DNA from: Myxococcota bacterium | GTDB taxonomy: Bacteria > Myxococcota_A > UBA796 > UBA9615 > JAKLKC01 | NCBI GenBank assembly: GCA_023150875.1 | Contig: JAKLKC010000008.1 | Location: 1-64,000, forward strand | DNA: 64,000 nucleotides | Direction of reading: 5' to 3' | In this document: one piece after another, positions 38,065 through 46,622 of the stretch | Numbering within the stretch: position 1 is the first letter of the stretch | Layout: each line of letters starts with the position of its first letter | The notes under the pieces: generated by a model | Told to the model about the DNA's origin: nothing | Seen by the model: the letters and a program-made list of their open reading frames with translations, nothing else | Database searches by the model: none | Position numbers and translations under genes: made by a program

Positions 38065-38445
38065 TCAGCCCCCGCCCGAGGAGGATCCGGCGTAGGACCG
38101 GGAGTGCAGGTCCGCGTCCCCGGGATCGGGGGGGATCGAGCGGGAGTCCATCGCCGGCAGGTCCCGGCTCAAGGAGGCCAGGAACGCCCGGACCTCGGCC
38201 AGCGCCACCGGGTGGGTGTGGCGGATGACCTCCCGGGTGCGCTCCTCGATGGCGACCTGGACCTCCTCCAGGTGCAGGTCCACGAACCGCCGATAGCGGG
38301 CGCTGTCGAAGGCGGGCACCTCCTGGTCCAGGAAGACCTCCATCAGGCGCATCCGCGCCCTGAGCTGCGCCAGCATGGCCATCAGGGTCAGGACCGTCGC
38401 GGCCAGCTCGTCCGCGTCTTCGGAGCGGCGTGAATCCTGCCGCAT
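38065..38445 (-). CDS. Small helical protein of unknown function
   Basis: 126 residues, predicted largely helical (LAATVLTLMAMLAQLRARMR, LEEVQVAIEERTREVIRH), with a flexible Ser/Gly-rich tail. No domain recognised. A good SD (GGAGGAG) precedes the ATG, and it is followed directly by the SUMF1-fold gene, so the two may be cotranscribed. Coding is supported by the ribosome site and by codon bias; function is unknown. Confidence 0.6.
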   Translation of the reverse strand: MRQDSRRSEDADELAATVLTLMAMLAQLRARMRLMEVFLDQEVPAFDSARYRRFVDLHLEEVQVAIEERTREVIRHTHPVALAEVRAFLASLSRDLPAMDSRSIPPDPGDADLHSRSYAGSSSGGG

Positions 38446-38587
38446 GCGCTCTCCTCCCGCGCCCGCCCTGGTTCCGTGGGCGACCCTCCGGTGATGGCGA
38501 AGATACCACTCCCCGCGGGTTGTCGCCCCGGGTGCGTCACTCTCGCGTCCTGAAGGTGCGCGGTGCTGGCCGCCCGGGTCCGCGTGT

Positions 38588-38593
38588 TATAAG
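38588..38593 (+). promoter_or_regulatory. -10 element eight bases before a GTG start
   Basis: TATAAG, with no convincing -35. Transcription would start at about the GTG of 38601, implying a leaderless mRNA. The rest of 38446-38600 shows no gene. Confidence 0.4.
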
Positions 38594-38600
38594 TCGAGGC

Positions 38601-41273
38601 GTGGTCGCGGCCCGAAGCCCGACCCCCTGGGGGCTCCCGCTGCTCCTTCCCCTCGATGGAATCGACCCGTCGGACGAGCCCCGGGTCGGCGGAAAGGCCG
38701 CCCACCTGGCCCGCCTCGTGCGGGCTGGACTCCCCGTCCCCCCCGGCTTCGTGATCCCCACCGACGCCTTCGAGCGGTTCGTCGAGGGGGCCGGGGGAGC
38801 GGGGGCGGCGGGCCCGTCGATCCCCTTCCCCGCCGGCCTCGACGGCGCCATCCAGGAGGCCGTCCGTGCCCTCCCCGGCGGCGAGGAGACCGCCCTGGCC
38901 GTGCGCTCCTCGGCGGTGGGCGAGGACGCCGCCAGCCGCTCCTTCGCGGGGCAGTACGACTCCTTCTTGGGCGTCCGGGGCTTGGCCGCCCTCCTGGAGG
39001 CGGTGCGGGCGACCTGGGATTCGTGGTTCTCCGAGAGGGCACGCCTCTACCGCTCCATGGCGACGGCGGACGGGGGGACCCTCCTCCCCTCGGGCATGGC
39101 GGTGCTGGTCCAGGTCATGGTCCCCGCCCGGGCCGCCGGCGTGCTCTTCACCGTCAACCCCCAGACCGGCGCCCCGGACGAGATGGCGGTCGAGGCGGTC
39201 CTGGGCCTGGGGAGCGGCCTCGCCGCGGGGACCCAGGAGGCCGACCTCGTCATCGTCCGGCGTCCCCCCTGGCCCCGCCGGGCCGGCGTGCTCCGGGTGA
39301 AGAGCCGCCGGCTGGCCTCCAAGGGGGAGCGGCAGGTGGTCGCCCCCGGGGGCGGCCTCCGGGTCGAGGCCGTCCCCGAGCCCCGGGCCAGCGCCCCCGC
39401 CCTGCCCGACGGCGACCTGCTGGACCTCTGCCGGCTGGCCCTTCGGGTCGAGGAGCTGGCGGGAGGGCCCCAGGACATGGAGTGGGCCCAGGACGAGACC
39501 GGCCGCCTCCACCTGCTCCAGGCCCGCCCCGTCACCGCCGCGCCGGTCGCGGCCCGGGCCGCCTCCGGGGGCCCTGCCCCGGGCGGCAGCGGCCCGCCTC
39601 GGGACGGGGTGGTCTACACCCTCCGGTTCTCGGGGGAGCGCTGGAGCGAGCCGGTCACCCCCCTCTCGTGGTCCATCCTGGAGCCGGTCCTGAACTGGTT
39701 CATCCGCTGGGAGGACGCCGAGCGGCGCTTCCTCCACGGCGCGCCCCCCATCCGCCTCTACCGGGGACTGCCCTACTTCAACATCTCCCTCTTCCGGCGC
39801 CTGGTCTTCCGGCTCCCGGGGTGGGCGCCGCCCCACTTCCTGCTGGAGTTCTTCCCCGAGGAGGAGCGGGAGGAGCTGCTGGCGCGCCCGGCCTACGCCC
39901 CCGACGCCAAGGTGCTGGCGTCGGTCTTCACCCAGGTCTTCCGGGAGCGCCGCCACGAGCGCTACGCCTGGAACCTGCTGCGGAACCACGAGGAGTGGGA
40001 GCGCTTCCAGCCCCAGCTCCAGCGCCGGACGCGGGCGATCCGCCTGGACGCCGCCACCCCGGGCGAGGCGCTCCGCGAGGTGGACGCCGCCCGCCAGCTC
40101 GTGCTGGAGTACGTGCGGATCCACCTGCTGAGCCTCCTCTTCGCCAACCTCTTCTACCAGGCGCTCACGGCGATGCTGGAGGGCTTCGCCCCGGGGGACG
40201 CGGCCTCCGCGGCGGCGGCGCTGACCACCGAGCCGTCGGGCAACCGCACGGTCCTGTGCAACAAGGCCCTGTGGACCCTCGCCGCCGAGGCCGCGGCCTC
40301 CCCCGCCCTCGCCGCGGCCCTCTCGGCCCCCGATCCCCCCACCGTCGAGGCCCTGCGTTCGCTCCCGGGCGGCGAGGGGTTCGTCCGGGCGCTGGAGGAG
40401 TTCCTCGGCACTTACGGCCACCGCGCCGCGACCTCGTGGGAGGTCTTCTCTCCGCGCTGGGCCGACGCCCCCGGCCAGGTCCTGGGCCTGGTGGGCGCCT
40501 ACCTCCGGGGGGGGATCCGCACCGATCCCTTCATCCAGGAGGACCGCCAGATCCAGGAGCGGGACCGCCTGCACCGCGAGGTGCGGCGCCGGCTGACTCC
40601 CCACCCCCTGCGCCGTCTCGCCTTCGACCAGGTGCTGTTCCTGGCCCGGCGCTACACGGTCCTCCGGGAGAACCAGCGCTTCGCCTACGACGAGCTGCTC
40701 CACCGCCTCCAGCGGGTGCTGGTGCGCGTGGGGGACCTCCTGCACGCCGAGGGCGCCCTCCCCTCTCCGGACCTGCTCCCCTTTCTCACCCTGGACGAGG
40801 TCCGGGAGCTGTCCTCGACCCCGCCGGCCCGCCGCGCGGACCTCGCGGCCCTGGCCCGGACGCGCCGCGCGCAGCGGGAGCTGGACCGCCGCGCCTTCCA
40901 CCCCGACTTCCTCTACGGGGACGAGGAGCCCGTCCCCCCCGCGCCACCGGAGTCGAGCCGCCTCGCGGGGCTCGGGATCAGCCCCGGGCGCGTCACCGGG
41001 CCGGTGCGGGTCCTGCGGGGCCTGGACGAGGTGGGCAAGCTCCGGCGGGGGGACATCCTGGTGACCCGCGCCACCGATCCGGGCTGGACCCCCCTCTTCC
41101 TCACCGCCGGTGGGCTGGTGATGGAGCTCGGCTCCCTGCTCTCCCACGGCGCCGTGGTGGCCCGGGAGTACCGCCTGCCCGCGGTGGTGAACGTCTCCGG
41201 CGCCACCCACTTCCTGCGGGACGGCCAGGAGGTGACGGTGGACGGCGCCACCGGCCTGGTCCACGTCCACTGA
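38601..41273 (+). CDS. PEP-synthase/rifampin-phosphotransferase-like dikinase
   Basis: About 890 residues. The N-terminal ATP-grasp half matches pyruvate-phosphate dikinase/PEP synthase (VGGKAAHLARLVRAGLPVPPGF split here as VGGKAAHL and GLPVPPGF; ALAVRSSAVGEDAASRSFAG; MEWAQDETGRLHLLQARPV). The C-terminal phosphohistidine domain has LGISPGRVTGPV and the catalytic His in LSHGAVVAREYRLPAVV. The middle is helical and unlike the TIM barrel of PPDK, so the three-part layout resembles rifampin phosphotransferase and relatives that phosphorylate small molecules. Substrate unknown. The exact start is uncertain. Confidence 0.82.
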   Translation: MVAARSPTPWGLPLLLPLDGIDPSDEPRVGGKAAHLARLVRAGLPVPPGFVIPTDAFERFVEGAGGAGAAGPSIPFPAGLDGAIQEAVRALPGGEETALAVRSSAVGEDAASRSFAGQYDSFLGVRGLAALLEAVRATWDSWFSERARLYRSMATADGGTLLPSGMAVLVQVMVPARAAGVLFTVNPQTGAPDEMAVEAVLGLGSGLAAGTQEADLVIVRRPPWPRRAGVLRVKSRRLASKGERQVVAPGGGLRVEAVPEPRASAPALPDGDLLDLCRLALRVEELAGGPQDMEWAQDETGRLHLLQARPVTAAPVAARAASGGPAPGGSGPPRDGVVYTLRFSGERWSEPVTPLSWSILEPVLNWFIRWEDAERRFLHGAPPIRLYRGLPYFNISLFRRLVFRLPGWAPPHFLLEFFPEEEREELLARPAYAPDAKVLASVFTQVFRERRHERYAWNLLRNHEEWERFQPQLQRRTRAIRLDAATPGEALREVDAARQLVLEYVRIHLLSLLFANLFYQALTAMLEGFAPGDAASAAAALTTEPSGNRTVLCNKALWTLAAEAAASPALAAALSAPDPPTVEALRSLPGGEGFVRALEEFLGTYGHRAATSWEVFSPRWADAPGQVLGLVGAYLRGGIRTDPFIQEDRQIQERDRLHREVRRRLTPHPLRRLAFDQVLFLARRYTVLRENQRFAYDELLHRLQRVLVRVGDLLHAEGALPSPDLLPFLTLDEVRELSSTPPARRADLAALARTRRAQRELDRRAFHPDFLYGDEEPVPPAPPESSRLAGLGISPGRVTGPVRVLRGLDEVGKLRRGDILVTRATDPGWTPLFLTAGGLVMELGSLLSHGAVVAREYRLPAVVNVSGATHFLRDGQEVTVDGATGLVHVH

Positions 41274-41293
41274 CGGGGACCTCGCCCACCGGG

Positions 41294-43759
41294 TCAGTCG
41301 AAGACCAGGTCCTCGTCGCCGCGGGGCAGGAGCTTGTTGTTTTCGTAGGTGTAAGTGAGGATCCCCCGCAGCAGCACGATCTCGTCGTCCACCTGGGGGT
41401 CGTGGGGGTAGTCCCAGATCCCGTCGTCGACCCGCAGGTCCCCCGTGACCAGGAACTCGTCGTAGTCGTTGCCCGATCCGCCCTCGCCGTCGGGGTTGTC
41501 GTCGATGACCACGACCCGACCGTCGACCTCCACCAGGTGGGACTCCAGGACCTCCGCCAAGGCGCCCCCCGTGGCGATCTCCTCGGAGTCCACCAGCACG
41601 GGCGCCACGTCGCCGATGGTGCCGGTCACCGTCCAGCTCGCGTCGTCGATCTCCGATTGGCCGTAGTACTCCACGTAGGTCCCCTCCACGTCCACCACGT
41701 CGCCCACCTCCACCCCCGAGGGGGCGCCGTACTCGTACACGTGGATGGCGCCGAAGTCCTCCACCTCGGGGTCGCGGACCCAGAAGCCGCCCTCGGCGCC
41801 GTCGGCGACCACCGCCGTCACCACTGCGCCCGTCACCCGCACCGGCGTCCCCTCGGGGACGTGGTCCTCGCGGGAGGGATCGCGGATCATCGGGATCGTC
41901 ACCGTGCAGCCCGTCCCACCGGGATTGGGCTGGTCGGGGCAGGGATCGCAGGCGTCCCCCTTGCCGTCGCTGTCGGCGTCCTCCTGCCCCGGGTTGGCGT
42001 CCGTGGGGCAGTTGTCGTCGGGGTCGTGGACCCCATCGCCGTCGGGGTCGTCGGGGCTGCCGGACTCGCACTCGGGATCGGGGTCCAGGGGGCAGGGATC
42101 GCAGGCGTCGCCGGCGCCGTCCCCGTCCAGGTCCCACTGCTCGGGGTCGTGGACGGCGGGGCACACGTCCTCGGCGTCCGCCACCCCGTCCCGGTCGGCG
42201 TCCCCCTCGGCGAGGCCCCCGGAGGGCTCGCAGGCGAAGACCTCCTCGGGGGCGCCGCACTCGAACAGCGCGGAGAGCTGGTAGGCGTAGGCGACGGGGT
42301 CGTCGGGAGTGATCCCCTGGGCGGACGCGGCGTCGTCGAGGGCCCCCTGGAGGGCGGCGCGGATCTCGTCCAGGGTCTCGCCGTAGTCCCCCGAGGCGTC
42401 CCTCTTCACGCAGATCTCCCGCTCCTCCCCGCAGACGTCCAGGGTCTCGCACCAGGCCGTCGCCTCCAGGCCGGCGACGAGGTCCGGGGCGCCGTAGAGC
42501 ACGTCCCCCCCCACCACCGTCATCCACACGTCCTGGGCCTCGGAGCGGAACAGGGAGCGGTAAGGGTCCGCCGGATCCCCCGCCACCACCGCCAGGTCGG
42601 CGAGGTAGCCCTCCTCCAGCCGGCCGGCGAGGTGCTCCAGGCCCACGGCGACGGCGGCGTTGCGGGTCACCATCTCCAGCATCTCGACGTCGGTGAACGC
42701 GCCCCCCAGGAACCCCTCGTTGTACCGCGCGGCGCAGGCCAGCTCGTCCCTCGCGTTCATCGACCCCGAAGGCACCCAGTCGGTGCCCACGGCCACCCGG
42801 AGCCCGACGTTCCTGGCGATGGCCACGGGGCTGGTGCGCCCGTACAGGTCGAGGTTGCTCCGGGGGGACCACACCAGGGTCATGCCGGCGGCGGCCATCT
42901 CGCCGAGCTGGCCGGTGTCGAAGTCGGTGCCGTGGATCACCGCGACGCCCGGGTCCACCAGGCCCAGGTCCCGCAGGGTGTCGAACTCCCCCCGCACCGA
43001 TCCCAGGATGCCCTCGCCGACGTGGGGGAGGTAGGCGTCGAGCCCGCCGGACTCCAGGTCCGAGAGGATGTCGGCCGCCTCGCCGTCGTCCACGTTGGAG
43101 ATCCGCCCCGAGTACATGTCGGCGTCGTAGCCCTGGATCCCGGTGGCGTGCTCCCCCTCGTCCAGGTTCCGCACCATCGTCTCCAGGCAGGCGTCGGTGC
43201 TGCCCATCGCCGCGGTGACCCCGCCCATCAGCTCCCGGGCCTCGGCCCACTTCATCGCCCGGCAGCGGTCCGAGGAGAGGGCGTCGTAGGCGTCGCTGAA
43301 GTCCCAGTAGTCCGGATCCCCCTGCCAGTCGTAGCGGTCCTCGTACAGCCCGTCGTGCCGGAAGCGCGGCAGGGTGTTGTACTGCATGTGGTTGTGGGGA
43401 TCGACGAGGCCCGGCAGCACCAGGCCCTCGGTGCACACCACCGTCGCGTCCACCGCCCCGGGCCGCTCGTGGCAGTCGGTGCCGACGCAGGTGATGAGCC
43501 CGGTGCTCTTCGAGAACGCCACCCAGCCGTCCGGGACCACCGGATCCGGCAGCAGCAGCGTCCCCCGGAGCATCACCTCGTCCCCGCCACCCAGGGCGGG
43601 CTCGCACGGGGGCAGCGTGGGGGTGGTGTCGTCGTCGGGGGCGGTGTCGTCGTCGGCGGTGTCGTCGGCGTCGTCGTCGCCCGCCTCCGGCCCGGTGCAC
43701 GCCGCGGGGACGAGGAGGCAGGCGGCCAGCAACGGCGCCGCGACGGGGAGGCGGGGCAT
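41294..43759 (-). CDS. Amidohydrolase lipoprotein with thrombospondin-type-3 repeats
   Basis: 821-residue lipoprotein (lipobox VPAAC) with an Asp-rich tether of four DDD clusters. Residues ~60-460 are a metal-dependent amidohydrolase: DPHNHMQ first ligand pair, YLPHVGEG and VIHGTDF further His sites, AVGTDWVPSG the acidic ligand. Residues ~530-620 hold calcium-binding type-3 repeats (DADRDGVADAEDVCP, DGDGVHDPDDNCP, DSDGKGDACDPCP). The C-terminal ~180 residues are a beta-rich OB-fold-like domain (GVEVGDVVDVEGTY). The substrate may be a cyclic amide or amino-heterocycle; not determined. It probably acts at the cell surface. Confidence 0.85.
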   Translation of the reverse strand: MPRLPVAAPLLAACLLVPAACTGPEAGDDDADDTADDDTAPDDDTTPTLPPCEPALGGGDEVMLRGTLLLPDPVVPDGWVAFSKSTGLITCVGTDCHERPGAVDATVVCTEGLVLPGLVDPHNHMQYNTLPRFRHDGLYEDRYDWQGDPDYWDFSDAYDALSSDRCRAMKWAEARELMGGVTAAMGSTDACLETMVRNLDEGEHATGIQGYDADMYSGRISNVDDGEAADILSDLESGGLDAYLPHVGEGILGSVRGEFDTLRDLGLVDPGVAVIHGTDFDTGQLGEMAAAGMTLVWSPRSNLDLYGRTSPVAIARNVGLRVAVGTDWVPSGSMNARDELACAARYNEGFLGGAFTDVEMLEMVTRNAAVAVGLEHLAGRLEEGYLADLAVVAGDPADPYRSLFRSEAQDVWMTVVGGDVLYGAPDLVAGLEATAWCETLDVCGEEREICVKRDASGDYGETLDEIRAALQGALDDAASAQGITPDDPVAYAYQLSALFECGAPEEVFACEPSGGLAEGDADRDGVADAEDVCPAVHDPEQWDLDGDGAGDACDPCPLDPDPECESGSPDDPDGDGVHDPDDNCPTDANPGQEDADSDGKGDACDPCPDQPNPGGTGCTVTIPMIRDPSREDHVPEGTPVRVTGAVVTAVVADGAEGGFWVRDPEVEDFGAIHVYEYGAPSGVEVGDVVDVEGTYVEYYGQSEIDDASWTVTGTIGDVAPVLVDSEEIATGGALAEVLESHLVEVDGRVVVIDDNPDGEGGSGNDYDEFLVTGDLRVDDGIWDYPHDPQVDDEIVLLRGILTYTYENNKLLPRGDEDLVFD

Positions 43760-43783
43760 GGCGTTCTCCGAGGTCGACCGCGG

Positions 43784-44563
43784 TCAGAGCCAGTCCTTGA
43801 ACTCCACGCCGAGCATGATGCCGCCGTCGGCGACGATGGTCTGGCCGACGATCCAGTCGGCGTCGGGGGTGCACAGGAACGCCACGATCCCGGCGAGGTC
43901 CTCGGGCATGCCCATGCGGCCCAGGGGGGACTTCTTGGTGCCGAAGTTCCACACCGCGTTCGGGTACTTGAACCAGGTCACCGCCCGGGTGTCCACCGGC
44001 CCGGCGCTGACGGTGTTGGCGCGGATCCCCTCCCGGGCGAGGTCGAAGGCGAGGTAGCGCACCAGCGCCTCCATCGCCGCCTTCGACGACCCGATGGCCG
44101 CGTACTCGCTGAAGCAGGTGAACGAGCCCACGCTGCTGATGGCGACGATGTGGCCGCCGCTCTTCTTGAGGAGGGGGTAGACCCCCTGGGAGAGCAGGAG
44201 CAGCGCGGTGACGTTGGTGTCGAAGGTCGCCTGCCAGGAGGCCCGGCCCATCCGCATGGTGGGGGCCATGGTGCCGAAGGCGGCGTTGTGCACCAGGATC
44301 CCGAGGTCGCCGACCTCCTTCTTGATCTCGGCGCAGAGGCGCTTGATCTCCTCGGGCTTCCGCATGTCGGCCTGGAAGGCCCACGCGCGCCGTCCGAAGC
44401 CCCGGACCTCGGCGGCCGCCTCTTCGGCGGCGGCGGCGTCCTGCTTGTAGTTGATGATGACGTCGGCGCCCTCCCGGGCCAGCCGCAGGGCGATGGCCTT
44501 GCCGATCCCCCGCGAGCCGCCGGTCACGAGGGCGATCTTCCCCGCCAGCCGTACAGAGTCCAC
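43784..44563 (-). CDS. FabL-like enoyl-ACP reductase (SDR)
   Basis: 259-residue SDR with TGGSRGIGKAIALRL cofactor loop and VHNAAFG. The catalytic Tyr and Lys are in YAAIGSSK, a Y-x6-K spacing typical of the enoyl reductases FabI/FabL, whereas ketoreductases such as FabG use Y-x3-K. The following MEALVRYLAFDL and QTIVADGG resemble Bacillus FabL. It would reduce the enoyl-ACP double bond. It is divergent from the large KAS/ACP/dehydratase cluster, sharing a 295-base regulatory gap. Confidence 0.82.
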   Translation of the reverse strand: MDSVRLAGKIALVTGGSRGIGKAIALRLAREGADVIINYKQDAAAAEEAAAEVRGFGRRAWAFQADMRKPEEIKRLCAEIKKEVGDLGILVHNAAFGTMAPTMRMGRASWQATFDTNVTALLLLSQGVYPLLKKSGGHIVAISSVGSFTCFSEYAAIGSSKAAMEALVRYLAFDLAREGIRANTVSAGPVDTRAVTWFKYPNAVWNFGTKKSPLGRMGMPEDLAGIVAFLCTPDADWIVGQTIVADGGIMLGVEFKDWL

Positions 44564-44668
44564 GTCGTGTCCTTTCGATGGGGTGCGGCGGGTGGACGCG
44601 CCGCGTCCCGGATGGCCCCGCCCGCTCCGCCGCCGCGCCCGGGGGAGACCGGGCCGGCGGAGCGGGCG

Positions 44669-44674
44669 ATTATA
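44669..44674 (-). promoter_or_regulatory. -10 element upstream of the FabL-like gene
   Basis: A perfect TATAAT on the minus strand, about 106 bases before the ATG. No good -35 is visible at standard spacing. The 44564-44858 gap otherwise contains only the divergent promoter at 44739. Confidence 0.4.
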
Positions 44675-44738
44675 GGGAAGGCGGAGCGCAATGGGGAGGC
44701 GTCCCGCGCGGGAGGCGCCCGGCGGGACCGACGCGCGC

Positions 44739-44767
44739 TTGCACCCCCCGGGGGGTTGTGGTATCTA
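44739..44767 (+). promoter_or_regulatory. Sigma-70-type promoter of the KAS/ACP cluster, with a C6G6 palindrome in the spacer
   Basis: TTGCAC, 17-base spacer and TATCTA. The spacer contains CCCCC followed by GGGGGG, part of a twelve-base perfect palindrome (44744-44755). The leader to the ATG is about 85 bases. Confidence 0.65.
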
Positions 44768-44858
44768 CGGCGCAACCTCGGGCCACCGTCGGTCTCGTGC
44801 CGCTGAAAACCCTTAGTAATCAAGAACTTATGTGGCGTGACGCCGCCGGGTCCGGTCG

Positions 44859-46148
44859 ATGAGGCGCAGGGTCGTCGTCACCGGCATGGGGGTGGTGTCC
44901 GCCATCGCGAGCGGCGTCCCCGCCTTCTGGGACCGCTTGGCCGCCGGCGTCACCGGCACGCGCCGTCTGACCCGCTTCGACCCGACGGGCTACCCCTCCC
45001 ACGTGGCGGCCGAGGTGCTGGATCCCCCTCCCGTCCCGGACCGGATCGGCCCGTACCGCGTGGCGGGGATCCCCTTCTCCCACGCCGTCGCCGCCGCCGT
45101 GGAGGCCCTCAGGGACGCGGGCCTGGACGCCTCGGCGGGGGACTGGCTGCCCCGGCGGGCGGTGTTCTTCTCGGGGGGGTGCACCGACCTCCTCCAGGAG
45201 ATCGTGGCCGCCACCGCCACCGGCGTCGCCGGTGCGGACCGGGAGCCCCGCGCGGTCCCGGTGGACGAGGTCGCCCGCGCCCTGGCCTCCTCCGCCGCGG
45301 TGGACGACCTCGACCTGTACAGCGAGAACAACCTCTCCCCCGCCCTGGCCTTCCTCGCGGGGGCCGGCCAGTGCCACACCCTGTCCTCCGCCTGCGCCGG
45401 GGGATCCCAGGCCATCGGCGACGCCTGGCGGCTGATCCTCCGCGGCGACGCCGACGTCGCCCTCGCCGGTGGGGGGGACAGCCTGATCACCCGCCAGATG
45501 ATCGCGGGCTTCTGCAACCTCACCGCCCTGTCCCGGCGCAACGACGATCCCGCCGGGGCCAGCCGCCCCTTCGACGCCGGGCGGGACGGCTTCGTGATGG
45601 GGGAGGGCGCGGGCTTCGTGGTGCTGGAGGAGTACGAGCACGCCCGGCGCCGGGGCGCGGCGATGCACGCCGAGCTCGCCGGGATCGGCTACTCCGGCGA
45701 CGCCCACCGCCTGACCGATCCCCGCGAGGACGGCTCGGGCATGCGCCTCTCCATGGAGAGGGCGCTCCAGGCCGCGGGCGCGGGGCCGGAAGACGTGATC
45801 TGGATCAACGCCCACGGCACCTCCACCGAGGCCAACGACGCCGCCGAGACCCGGGCCATCCACCTGGCCCTGGGCGAGGCCGCCCGGGGCGTCCCCGTCA
45901 GCTCCACCAAGTCGATGATCGGCCACCTGGTCCACGGCGCCGGGGCGGTGGAGACCGTCGCCTCGGTGATGGCCTTCGGCCGCCGGGTCGTGCACCCCAC
46001 CGCCAACTGGGCGGAGCGCGACCCCACCTGCGACCTCGACTACGTCCCCGGCGCCGCCCGCGACGTGACCCGCGCCGGGGTCGTCCTCAACAACTCATTC
46101 GGATTCGGCGGCCAGAACGTCACGCTGGCGCTGAGGCCGGCGGTCTGA
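44859..46148 (+). CDS. Beta-ketoacyl-ACP synthase (FabF type), intact
   Basis: 429-residue condensing enzyme with Cys in LSSACAGGSQ, His in INAHGTSTEAND and KSMIGHLVHGAG, all required catalytic residues present. NNSFGFGGQNVTL ends the protein. It is the paralogue of the KAS at 13980 and the first gene of a seven-gene cluster including the regulator downstream. Spacing to the ACP gene is about 50 bases. Confidence 0.93.
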   Translation: MRRRVVVTGMGVVSAIASGVPAFWDRLAAGVTGTRRLTRFDPTGYPSHVAAEVLDPPPVPDRIGPYRVAGIPFSHAVAAAVEALRDAGLDASAGDWLPRRAVFFSGGCTDLLQEIVAATATGVAGADREPRAVPVDEVARALASSAAVDDLDLYSENNLSPALAFLAGAGQCHTLSSACAGGSQAIGDAWRLILRGDADVALAGGGDSLITRQMIAGFCNLTALSRRNDDPAGASRPFDAGRDGFVMGEGAGFVVLEEYEHARRRGAAMHAELAGIGYSGDAHRLTDPREDGSGMRLSMERALQAAGAGPEDVIWINAHGTSTEANDAAETRAIHLALGEAARGVPVSSTKSMIGHLVHGAGAVETVASVMAFGRRVVHPTANWAERDPTCDLDYVPGAARDVTRAGVVLNNSFGFGGQNVTLALRPAV

Positions 46149-46198
46149 CCGCCCCGGCCGCCCCGACCCACCCGCCCCCGAGCACGGAGGTCCCCCCA

Positions 46199-46603
46199 AT
46201 GCCCGACCGCAACGAGATCCTCGGAACGCTGCGCACCATCATCGTCGACACCCGCGGCGTCGAGGAGGACGAGGTCACCCCCGAGGCCAACCTCTTCAGC
46301 GACCTCGGCCTCGAGTCCATCGACTTCCTCGAGATCTCCTTCCGAATGGAGGAGAGCTTCGGCTTCCCCTTCCCCACCGACGACCTGGGCAACCTCATGG
46401 GCGCGGTGAACGAGAACTCCACCCCCGACCAGGTCCGCGAGGTGCTGGGCAAGCTGCGCAGCGACTTCCACATCCCCGTGGACTTCGACAACCTCGACGG
46501 CCTCGAGCCCTACGAGCCCAAGAAGCTGCGCACCTCGGTGATGAACCTCTTCACCGTGAACGCGCTGGTCGACTTCGTCGCCGCCCGCGCCTCCGCCGCC
46601 TGA
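46199..46603 (+). CDS. Acyl carrier protein with a C-terminal extension
   Basis: 134-residue ACP. The phosphopantetheine Ser lies in FSDLGLESIDFLEI (LESI replaces the common DSL motif). Residues ~1-85 form the ACP four-helix bundle; ~50 further residues (from about SDFHIPVDF onward) end in a helix, FTVNALVDFVAAR, that is reminiscent of a second ACP helix IV. Normal ACPs are ~80 residues. The ATG at 46199 has GGAGG upstream. It presumably carries intermediates for the neighbouring KAS enzymes and dehydratase. Confidence 0.88.
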   Translation: MPDRNEILGTLRTIIVDTRGVEEDEVTPEANLFSDLGLESIDFLEISFRMEESFGFPFPTDDLGNLMGAVNENSTPDQVREVLGKLRSDFHIPVDFDNLDGLEPYEPKKLRTSVMNLFTVNALVDFVAARASAA

Positions 46604-46622
46604 GGGGCGGGACCGGGTCGGA

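Noticed and set aside
38388-44384. Minus-strand open frame of 1998 codons
   Set aside because: Arg/Gly/Pro-rich shadow of the PEP-synthase-like, amidohydrolase and SDR genes; high GC suppresses stops. No domain, start or ribosome site.
43784-44563. FabG ketoreductase
   Set aside because: Catalytic Tyr and Lys are spaced Y-x6-K, not Y-x3-K, so FabL-type enoyl reductase is preferred.
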